A stretch of DNA of 64,000 bases from Hyposmocoma kahamanoa (taxonomy: Eukaryota > Arthropoda > Insecta > Lepidoptera > Cosmopterigidae). The translations under genes were made by a program, and so were the position numbers. The notes beneath the pieces are model-generated. The model ran no database searches and was not told the DNA's origin. It was given only the letters and a program-made list of their open reading frames with translations. Below, piece by piece: positions 14,101 to 26,100 of the stretch. The stretch is taken from positions 7,362,072 through 7,426,071 of the forward strand of contig NW_020653750.1 of the NCBI RefSeq assembly GCF_003589595.1, written 5' to 3'. Positions within the stretch are counted from its first letter, which is position 1. Each line of letters begins with the position of its first letter.

Positions 14101-17100
14101 GGTGTTTGATAATAATTTGTTATCAAAGTTTGTTCTTCGCCATTTTTCAATATGGCTGCCATAGAGTGTTTTTTGGCGGCAGATGAAAATTTGCTCTAAT
14201 TCGATTGAAAATCGGCATGTGGGGGAGCCTATGGGTGTTTAATAATAATTTGCAATCAAAATTAACTTTTTTCCATTTACCAATACGGCCGCCATTAAAG
14301 AGCTATGTTAATTTTTTTAAAGTCATAGTATCGAAGCGTCCGCACGCCACCTTACGTAGGTAGTATACTGGGACTAGATTTCACAATTGTTCAAAATGTA
14401 AGGCATACTTCCCGATATAGTGGAGATAATATCTTTATACAACTTATAGCGATGTTGTATCTCGACCGTCTCTCTGTTATAAGTAGATTCTAGTTAGACA
14501 ATGACTTCAAATTTCTGGTCCCAAACTATGAGTACCAGAGTAACGATAATTCTGAAGGCAATACCCAGAATACCCTGACCATGACCAACTTAAAAATATT
14601 TTTTCATTGGCTCAAACAAGAATATGGATCCTCCTCATCAAGCGCCCATAGTACTAATCACTGTGCCACCGAAGAGCATAAGCACACCCCGTAATCTGAA
14701 AACGACCACGCGCCGCAGGCCGAGCCCGACCTCACCGTAGGTGGAGTATAGGGCTCGTTATTTATAGAGCCCCTCTATAGGGCTCGTTTGGTATAATATT
14801 CGGTATTCTACAGGATATGTCACAGAGAATGTGCGATGGAATTGCACGATTTAATCGCCGTTTCCATCTTCGGAGGACTAGACGTAGGCTTGGGTTCCAG
14901 CTATATGTTGTAAATATTCCAAGGATTCAAACGAAGCGTTACACTTCCACATTCATATGACGAACGGCTATGGAGTGGAATTCCCTGCCTGCAGACTTAT
15001 TCCCTGAACGTTATAATTTGGGCCTTTTCAGCAAAAGTTAATAGGCATTATTTAGATATAATGCTCATGACTCTTCTATTTAAGTATAAATTATCTACTT
15101 AAACGTCGGTGGCCCAATGGTTTATAATGTGGGTGTTGGATGAGGAGGTCCAATTCACCGTCTGGGTGTTTTGGGTAGTACCTCATAGTGAATTTCGTTG
15201 CTCTGGTACTCATAGTACAGAGAATTCCCTAGTGAGAAACCGGGGAAACGTTAGTTTTTTGATTATAGTGACCCTCCCTACCTACCCTTAGGACATACGA
15301 GCAGGACACTATAACCTGTGCGCGCACAGGAACCTTACAAGTTCAGGTTCTGACCCCAGATCAGCCAATGCACAGGGTTGTCATCGACCTCTGCCACTTG
15401 ACTTCATCCGGTTCTTCGAAAGGCCAGTGCGTCGGGTGAGCCGCCCCGGGTGCACGTACAGTACCCTCCCTATTTTCCAGATAGGTACCGGAGCTGTAGG
15501 CACGCTCACTTCCCGTTGCGCATTTCACAACTAGCAGTGGCCACTGCTAAGCCGTCGACTCTGAGTCCACTACCAAATCTCCTCATTGGTGGCGGAGCTG
15601 TAAGCCACGCTCACATCCCGACGCCAAAAAACGACGTCTCTCCAGTTCTCAATAACCTAAGCGGCTGGAGGGACTGGAGGATATCTAGCTTATCCTCTAC
15701 TAGCTCTCCGGGCTAGTGCCGGAGATGCCAGTCGCAGTGTCCTGCGACAATGTCCAGACATAGCTTCTAACATAAAGGGCAACTCAGGTGTCCCGTGCGT
15801 CTCCTCGCATACAGGTCCTCAACTAGACCGCTACTAAGACGCGCTAGCTGCTCACGAGACAGACGCCCCGGCACACAGACAAACATGTCCGTCTCTGCAT
15901 CTAACCACAAACTCCAGCGAGTCCTTACCCGAGTCCAGGCCTGCCAGAGACGCCCGTAAAGGCGTATCACTGGCGGAGGGCTTGACCCGGAGGCCCGCCG
16001 TGCCGTAGTCTTGCCGTCGAGCCCGTAGTATCTCCGAAAAAGCCTACCTCTCGAGTCGGTAGATAGGGATAACAGTAGAAACTTATTTACCTACTCCTAC
16101 TACGTACAGCAAGGGACTGTCTGCATACGCGCAAATATGTGCTTGAAGTGGTAGGGTTACCCATCACTTTTTATGTACTATTTTATTATCTGATTTAACG
16201 TGCACAGTGCCTTTGTAAGAGCAAGTGAATGTATTGTATACCTTTGTAAATAATGTGATCATTACGTATATTAATGATTTTATTTATAAAATACTAAACA
16301 ACAGTAAATTATACCTGAGTCAAGAATCTAAAAGAAAAGACTTAACATAATAAGTGTATAACATTGCTATAAATTAATACAATAAAATATTTTAAATGTA
16401 TTATCTCTAAATAAATTGTTATGAAATCGTATTATATTGAAAATTCGACATTTTTGTAATAAAGTTTTGAAACTCGTCTCTTTCTCCCATTTTGATGAAG
16501 ATAAAACAGCCGTAACGTACGTTCGTATTTAAATACATTCAAACTGTTTATAAACGCGAACGGCTCGCTGTTAGCTTTGTTGCCGTTCCGTCAATGTGAC
16601 CATCAATATGAGGTGTATGTACTCTGTGGTATCTAAAGGTAGGAAGGGGAGGAAAGTGACCATCCTCGTTACTTTTTTATTATATGCCTTTGTTTCTATA
16701 TATAGTCTACTTTTTATTTGTTCTAATTATTATTTACATTTATACTCAAAGAAGTAATCATACTCACAGGATTAACATGATGCGTAGAATTCTTGCCACT
16801 TAATTCATCATCACTAGGACATATATCCATCCCGTGTGGTGCATCTGGTTTGGTCCTGTTAACCATCTGTGTGATTGCCATATTAAGGCATACACGCATT
16901 GTGTATGCATTACATACTCCTAAAAGACCCATTACACCAAGGACGTAGCGCTGAGGGACGACGCAGCCTGAAAACAATAATAGTTTGAGAGAGATCTTCA
17001 TTGTCATGTTCACACACAATAATTTGGCCATTTCTTTCTTTTCTTGTCCATTTTCTATTTAAGTATTTAAGCAATATAGTCAATCTAACATTGCGCACAT

Positions 17101-20100
17101 TTAAAAATACAATACTATTAAGCTACATGAAAGAATTTTAAGCACAAATTTTTACTTCAATAAAATAGAATTTAATATGTTTTTAATAAAAACACTTGAT
17201 TCGAGTCGAATAAGGCTGGTGGTACGCGACGAAGCCTGTCCATTACAGTTGCAGTGCCAGCAGAGCTTTAAATCACAAAGATCTACAGGGCCTACCACTG
17301 CATCCGTCACTCAGACATAAGTTATAAGCCTCATATGCCTGTAATTTCACCAGCACATTTACCCTTCAAAACCGAAAGGCGAATTACTTGCTTAGCAGCA
17401 GAAATAGGTAAGGTAGTCATTTTTTTATTTACTTGGACGAACTCTTTCACAAGGTGCTACCATTACATATCATCGTTGAACACATTTGGTGAAATTGCAC
17501 ATGATATCTGTCAACTTGTCTCAAGGTGACGGGCGCAATGGCAGTGCCTCTCAGATCTTTGCGTCTTCAAGTTCTGAGTGGTACTGAAACTGCTATGGAC
17601 AGGCGAGTCGCTTACCACCGGGCGCACGACTTGTTTGTTCCGTTATGTCACTTGGTATTCTAAAAAAAATCAGACGATTTTATTACACCACTTAGTACAA
17701 ACACTAAAGTTGTCATTAAAACTGAATACAATGGACTACAGTGTTCAATGTATTGTAGGTAACAATATGATCTATTTAAATTGTCAACAATTTTTACATA
17801 ATATAACTTGTGAGTTCCATGCTGTACATCGAAAACAGCTTTTAAGAAAGACGTCTTTATTGACTCTGTAGATATCGTTAAAGACTTTTCATTAAAAAAA
17901 TATATATATTAATTTCTTTTTATATGACAAGTGCGCGTTTGTCTTCCATCTCACTTGTAGAAAGTGACAATGAGGTCGACGATGGAGTATGCACGTTTAA
18001 ATAATGCCTATTCAATCTCGCCTTGAAAAGGCTCAAGTTACAGCATTCAGGGAATGTGTTTTCAGGCAGGGAATTCCACTCTATAGCCGGTCGTCATATA
18101 AACGTGGAAGCGTAACGCTTTGTGCGAATGTTTAAATCTTTAAAATTATAATAATGATAATATGCGTGACTCCCACACTAATTACCTATTCTCAAACCAG
18201 TAGGTATCAGAGCAACGAATTTTACTCCGGGGCATTTTCCAGAATACCCAGATCAGAATAAATTTAGAAATGTACATTTCACAAATCGGTCTAACCTGGG
18301 ACCTCCTTTTCCAACGTTCATAGTGCAAACCGATGAGTCGCCGAAGTCGTCGGATTTCAGACTAATCTATTTTGCACGGGGTCATGTCATAAATCTTGAC
18401 ATAAATCTTATATTGCACATGACAACTAACATAGTATTATCTCCAAATTGCTGTAAGTTATATTAATATTACCGACTTAATTTCAAAGCGACAGTGTTGT
18501 CCAGTAATTTTGAAATTAAATCGTATACGAATGACACACAAATATAGCAAAATTTTGGAAATAAATTATTAATATCACGCAATTTTGCGGTAAAATATAA
18601 TATAACGCAATTTTTGAGATATTACTGTGTCAGTTGTTAAGTGCGATGTGTCAACATAAGATTCAAATCCATCTCTATGACACAAAATAAAGATAAATAA
18701 AGAACCTTTGGTCTAAATTATATTCCAAGCTTCAATTGCCCGATATTGCACTTGAAGAAAGAAAAAAAGATCAGTGTCAAAAAAAGTGTTATGAGGGTTT
18801 TCAAATTTAACTGTCGACATATTTTTTACGTCACTAGCTCGGAAAGGCTTTCTTTCTCATTAGAAATCTGCGCGCAAAAGCGTTTTTGGCACACGTGGTG
18901 CACCAAACTTTTTCTTTCGATAAAAAAAAGATAATGGCACGTTCAACTACGCGATTTGTCGTACATTACTTATTTATGTAATACCTTGCTGCTACCAAAA
19001 CGTTGATGTTATTGAACAATATTAACTGACAACGTTAATCGAAACTGACACTGGCCCAAGCCTAGTGGCCCCCATTAAGAAAATAGAAATAGAAATATAA
19101 ATCCGTTGGTATCATATATTCTAAATCTATGGTTGGTATATTTTATTCTTATTATTGTTGACATTGAATTGACAATGACAACTAATTGTGTTTATTAAAT
19201 TATTTTAATTCGTCGAAGAACTAAAATAATTTTAATAATCACACAAAATAAAAGTACAAGCAAAAATGAAAATTGATGAATTGTAAATTCAGAACGCATC
19301 CGAAGATTAACTTTTTCTTCTAATTAAAAAAACTGATGTTTTATAGTTCAATTGTTTTCTATCATCTACCATTTTCCTCGCTGTAGTGAGGTGAAAAGTT
19401 GTGTGTTTCGCTCGGCAGCAAAGGTGTTAGGCGTCTCGAGTCTTGAAACCCTCGCTACGCTCAGGAATCTATTTTTGAACCATTCAATCTAAGCTTCCTT
19501 CGCTTGCTTAGGTTTCAGTACAAGCACTTGCGTCAAACCACAACTTTGCAGCCTTGCATAACAAGTAACTGTTGTTTCCTCTGCCTAAAACACTAAGCAG
19601 TATGCACAACAAAAATCTAACATTATTTGATATGCATTCTCAGTAGCATACCTAGCTTTTATATTCTTATTTATAGTAAAGAATATGTACGATGCAAAGA
19701 TTTAATACCCCACTTCATCAAATACTCTAGGTTAAGTGTCCTCATATTTTATCTAAACATCAATACCAGTACAAACATTCAACTAGCTTTTATTTAGGTC
19801 ACTACATTAAACAGGTAGTGCCTAGGCTGTTGGAATTCTTTACGTAAACTGAATTATTCAGTAGGAAATAACAGGACAGAAAATGTTGGGTAACTTGGAA
19901 TATACCTACACGATGTTTCCGTTGCAGAACTTAGTGGATTACATAAGCTCTAGGAAGATTTTAACTTACACATTTGTAAATTTTACTTTTTTGCTAAAAC
20001 TTAGGTTTTCGCGATTGTTACTTTGATTTGTTTTTTCAAACAAACCATTGTTTCGGGCTCTTTACAAGTCCCATGGTCATCGCTGAGTTCCAAAACGTTT

Positions 20101-23100
20101 ATGATTTAGATCCGAAAAGTAGTTTCATTTTGTATTTTTGCTACTGTTAGAATTAAAATGTAGTACAGAATGACACGAACATACCTACGTCACGCATGTG
20201 TATTAGTGGTATAGGCAAAGAGCACGGACCTAGACTTGACATGAATAAAATAATTGAATCAAGTATTTTTCTATGATGTTTGAAATAAATACCTACTGGA
20301 AATGATAAATGTTTACTATTCTTTATTTACAAAGAGCAACCCTTAGAGTTTCTTGTTGATTCTTCTCAGAGAAATCCGCCGTACGAATGAGTAGGGGAGT
20401 TTAATTTCAAGTGTAATTTGCTTACCTATGAAATAAAGATTATTTACATACAAAGCCTCTAACTGCCTCTGTGGTCGAACGGTTACCATGCCGGACTGCC
20501 ACGCAGAGGTCCTGGGTTCGATTCCCGGGCCGGGAGAAATATTTGTATGGCCTACAATTATTTCTCTCGTGAGTTTGGGTGTAATTTGTGGTTGTCTATG
20601 TGTGTGTCTATGGCACCCGCGACACAGGGTTTCCCTAATGCGAGGCTGTGTAGACTGTGTGCGTTATTATTATTATTTTTATTAAAGGCTCTTCTTGAAT
20701 TCTATGACCATTATAAATGGAAAAAAAATTGGAAGACTTTCATTTTTTGTAAATAATTTAAGTAAAAATTACACATGTTTAGGAGTTTATTATAACACAC
20801 ACACACACACACACACATACACATACTCACATATACACGAGCGAATACACTCTGATTTTGCTGGTTTAGTATACCCTTAAAAATAAAATAAGAATAAGAA
20901 TAAACACGTTTTGACTCAACACTCATGCTACTACGTATACAAATAGGTCATAAAACTACATAAGTACGATATCAATACCTCCTATGACATCAGGTACCTT
21001 TTTGTGTCATTCTGCAACTACAGGACTATAAACCTACCTATGCATTGCCCACAATTAATTTATTCTCACACAGCTACGGCACTTACATGTATAAATAAGT
21101 GGTCACTTAGAATGCTTTGTCGATATTTACAATGTTAGGTTTAATTCCGGTGGCCCATTATTTTGCAAACCGGTTATTAGAATTTACTGGATTATAGCTC
21201 TTATGTAGTTTTGTGAAGATATGTACTCAATGCATTAACGCAATTAGTTTTATTTCACTATGTCAGATAATATATAAATATAAAATAACGTGCCCTGAAT
21301 GGCGAAACAAATTGTCTATCATAGATTTTGAGTAAATTCATATTGATACATTATGAATGTTAATTTAATATAAACAGCCGAAGTTTTAAGAGATCTCCAC
21401 AGCGAATGGTCATTTAATTAAAAGGTAAAATCCTGCCTGAAAATTTATTTGAAACAATAGATGCTACTTATAATTAATTACTCGTAATTAGGGTATTTTA
21501 CTATATTTTGTCCTGTTCAACAGCACAATAAACAAAATATCCATTTAGTTCTATTTTTATTTTTTTGCAAGAAAAGGAAAAGTTCACTAAATAGGCTTAA
21601 TATAGAAAAAAAGAAAAATAATAAACTAGATTGGATGGCAGCAGAATTTTTCATCGACGAACGCGTCTCGTGTCATCGTGGATGACACATTTGAGTGACT
21701 AAGGTTATTTTTTGCCCGAAATACTTTTTTGGATGAGAACGTGTAGATTGTAATATAATGTATCTGTATTATCTGGGGGCATACCATAACCTTTCAAACA
21801 ACAATCTTATTTCAATGTAAGCTTATTTTATTATTACTGATATTCGTATCATGACAAACCTATCAACCAAGTAATGTATTATTGCTAAAGTGACTAAAAG
21901 AACGAATGATTTCCCTATATTGTCTACTCCTTACTAAAAATTGGAAAGAAATAACGCTATAGGAAATATATAATGCCATCTCTTTATTTTTTGATATTCC
22001 GAATCGTCCTATCGTAGTATAATGTTACAGTACTTAATATTACATTCAAAGAATTTTTACTGTCAAAAAAGAAAAATAATAATGAAATGTATTAAAATTA
22101 CATTGTTTTCAATTCCGCATTTTCATGAAGAAAAATAAATAAAACAAGCGGAGTTTTGATTCTCACGTTGTGAATTCGGATTTATAATCTTGTGTCAACT
22201 GTTAGTGTCGCCAAGAAGCATATAGATGTCGCTGTCATAATTTTACTAAATAAACATCGCGAATTTTATTTAACGAGAAATTATTTCCTATGTACTATTA
22301 AATAAAAAAATAAACAAAATATTGAAGAGATATACGTAAATAAATAAGTTCAACTTAACTTTTAATAATTACATATCAATATTTAGACAATAAATTCGAA
22401 AATAATACTGTTTCCATTGCATCCGTGTAACTATTTTAAGATTGTTAATTTGACATAAGACTAGTAAAGTCGCGTCATAGTACGAACTGAGTGAATGAAT
22501 AATCACAAAGCTGCCAATAAAACATCATAGTTTTAACATTATAATAAGCGTTTCGCTAAATCGCGTCATGGTACGAAAAGTCAATGTAAGGTTAAAGTAA
22601 AATTGTTTTATGAGGTTGTGGTAGTATCCCTGTCTGACACTCAGCAGAAAATTTAACATAAAACGACGAAGCAAAAATACATGCTTTATTTTAATCTTGT
22701 TTGAGTTTCACATACCTTGTTGACAGATTTAAAGCTGCAAAATACAAAATACCCCACAATACAAGGTTGAAGACTTCAGTGACAAGAAGCCTGACAGGTA
22801 AATCCGCCAAAGAATATATAAATAGCTATTTGAAGGGTAAAAGACGCCATTCTTTTAGACACGATGACAGGGTGTGGTCCCTCAGCAGAATTTTCTACCT
22901 CCAAATGACCAACCATTTCATTTTGTATATTTGGCTCATTGAATATCGTAAAGATTTTAATTTTGAAATTACCATTATCGTATGACACTCATCATATTGA
23001 ACAACAATGGGACAATAACCAAGACCTGATTCACATAGTAAAATTATCAACCTACTTCAAAAAGGAGGAAATTCTCAATTCGATTGTATGTTTTTTTTAT

Positions 23101-26100
23101 GTATGTTACGTGTATAACTTTTATATATATAACTCTATTTGTGAACCGCTTTTGATAATTCTTTTGTTGTTGGAAAGAGGCTGCCTCAATAGTAGTCCCA
23201 TTCACTTTTAAAGAAAATATTCCATCTCTAAGGGTGGCGAACCAGGGGATGGATGACTTTTGAGGTCGGTTTTTTAGTACTGTGTACTGATTTATATTGA
23301 CGAGTTAAAATAAGTCCTTCATTTAAATATGGCGGTTTACGTTTGAACACCTTGTTTTAAATGCAATACAAATATAAATAACATTGAAACAAAACCTACG
23401 TTGCTCGGGAGTGACTAAGATAACGCACGTAACGTTATATCGTAACCACAATAACCTACAATGGGTTATATTACTTATAATAATAGAAATAATAATATTT
23501 TCTATAAACAAATTTAAACGTGTAGATTTGGAAGCACTTTTTAACCGACTTCAAAAAAGAAGAAGGTTCTCAATTCGAGTGTATGATCTTTTTTTTATGT
23601 GTATGTTACGCGATAACTCCGGTATTTGTGAACTGATTTTCATGATTCTTTTTTTTTCAGAGGGTACCTCCACAGTGGTCCCATTTAATTTTGAAGAAAA
23701 TCATCCACCTCTAAGGGTGGCTGTTCATGCATGAAGATTCATTTTTATAAATAGCGCCTAAATTTTAGTATAACGAGCAATTATTTTAATGGTTGATTTT
23801 GCTATTCTTTAATTCAAGGCTTTGGTTAGTGAGAACCGATTTTTATTATCTCCTGTGTCAAGTCGTGATAATGACGAACTAGGGAATGAGTCCGGGTTTG
23901 CGCATTTTCCGGTAACCGATTTCAATAAAACTTGGTATTTACATGTAATTCCACGTACTTTTGTATATGTATGATTAAAGACTTGCTTTACCTGTAAATA
24001 AAATGTCAAGAGAAAAGAATCTGCATATCCAACCAGGTTCATAAGCTTGGATATATCCAAATGAATTACGGCCTAAAAACCGTTCTTTGGATTTAAAGCA
24101 CTGGTACGTAAATGAGTTAATACACATTCATATAAAGAGAATCGCCAAAGCTGTAATTTTATTTGATGTTATACTTTTTGCAACACCGAAATATCTGCGT
24201 CGTTATTTTTGCCACCAGTTTTTGTGCGTCAGCTAATATGTTCATAAAAAAATAAAATATGGAACTGTTTCAAAGCTTATAATGCAAAACATGAGTGTTC
24301 TTTTTATGGATCCATTTAGAAAAATGCAAAAAAAATGTGATACTTGTTATTGATGCTAGAGCTGATCCGCTTTTAGTATCGATTACGAAAGACAAAAGAC
24401 TGGTTATCAAGTTTCCTGTTATGAATAAATATACCTCTTCACTACCCATATATTTCAGTACCAACATACAGGATGAGTAGTTTTGAACAATAGATTGGCA
24501 GCGTGTTTCTATTTGTGCAAATAAAAAATTTATAACGTACCCAGTTGGGCAATAACCACCGAACAGCAATTTTGCTTTTTAGAGAGGCTCCCATGTCGAT
24601 AAATCATAAATTTTAATAATTATTAAAATCACACTGTTGATAATTATCAAGCCTATTGAATGTATTGTACTATCGATAGTATTGATAGCCCTATCGGCAT
24701 TGTTGCCGGATTTCAAGGTCTCGATAGAATAGACAAACTGGACTACACTACACTACACTATAATATAAATGTGTCATAATAATATTATATGTGTTGTAAT
24801 ATTATGTGTGCTTAAATATGAACCGATCAAAAATAAATAAATATTACAAGAAATCCCCCTTAATACATTGTTACAAATCCATTAGAGTTAAAGTTTATCG
24901 TCCGTTCTATCTTGACCTATTACGGACACTTTGTATGAAACGCTGAATAAACAAAATGATGAAGCGGTTTTAATAGCTACATATACTCTGTCGCTGATAA
25001 CAGCCCGTATAACTAGTCACGGGTACAATAAATCGACATTATGTGACGTAAAAACCATACAAAAAATATACAAATTTTGATAACATAATGTTTTTATGAA
25101 AATGTAATTTACGTTAAGAGGAATAATATTTTTTTTTTCATGAAAAGGTGTGATAGACCTATCATTAATATTTTTACAGTCGTCTTCAAAAAAGCACATA
25201 TTAAGTTAAGGGGCACTACCATAATAAGATTCCGGTTAATATTTTTGTAGCAGTAGAACGCCTTGTGAAAGAGTTCGTCCAGGGATGTACTGCCACCCTA
25301 CCTATTTCTGCCGCCAAGCAATAATGTCAGAATTACTGTGTTCCAGTTTTGAAGGGTAAGAGGATGCTGGTAAAATTACAGGCACATGGGACTTGTCAAC
25401 TTCATGAGACTTGTCAGGGTGACGGCCTCAATGGCAGTGCCCCTAAGATCTTTGCGAAGTAAAGCTCTGACTAGTACTGCAACTGTTATGGACGGGCGTG
25501 TAGCTTACCATCAGGCGTATGACTTGTTCGTCCCGTCACTTGATATAATAAATAAAAAAACAAAATTTGTCGTTTACGAGGATTAAAATTAGTGAAATAA
25601 AAACTTTATACCTATAGGTATGACGCACTTGAATAACAAAAATCATTGGTAAATTATTTGAAAGAGTGTTGAAATTCTCGTTTTTCCCGGGATTTTCGAG
25701 ATCGCACCGAGTCTCGATTTTTTTTCCGGGATGAAGAAATGCAGCGAGACTGAAAGCACTAGCCAGTACCAACTTAAAACCCACTCACACTAACATTATA
25801 AATCTGTTTTATCAGTTTCCTTTCATGCCCGCATCACCTAAGGGTCCCTTTTTTATCTTTGTCATTATATCTTCTTCTACGCCGCAACACTCTCTTATCA
25901 CACTATTTCGTAAGAGTTACACATATGTATAAGGTTCTAATTTTTTTAGCTGACATGATTTCAAAGGTATTATTAATGCAAAATCGAAACCACACAACTG
26001 GTTACCATGAGTACCGTTCTGAATATGCGAAAGGAAATACAATTTTTGTTTACATTTGTAGAAGTGGATTGTGTAGAATTTACTATAGAACAATTTAAAA

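Noticed and set aside
15767..15970. 67-codon minus-strand frame in the GC-rich island
   Set aside because: Reads as soluble protein but matches no family I recognise and lacks neighbouring exons; treated as part of a decayed element.
20461..20535. tRNA gene candidate (GGTTCGATTCCCGGGCC box B)
   Set aside because: Followed by the family E body and tail, as in four other copies, so it is the SINE head.
24295..24480. 61-codon plus-strand frame and its minus-strand counterpart
   Set aside because: No similarity to any family I know; overlapping frames on both strands are expected in AT-rich DNA without stops.
24745..24765. CTACA tandem run (ACTACACTACACTACACT)
   Set aside because: Only about four units, ordinary short tandem slippage, not a telomere-type TTAGG array.
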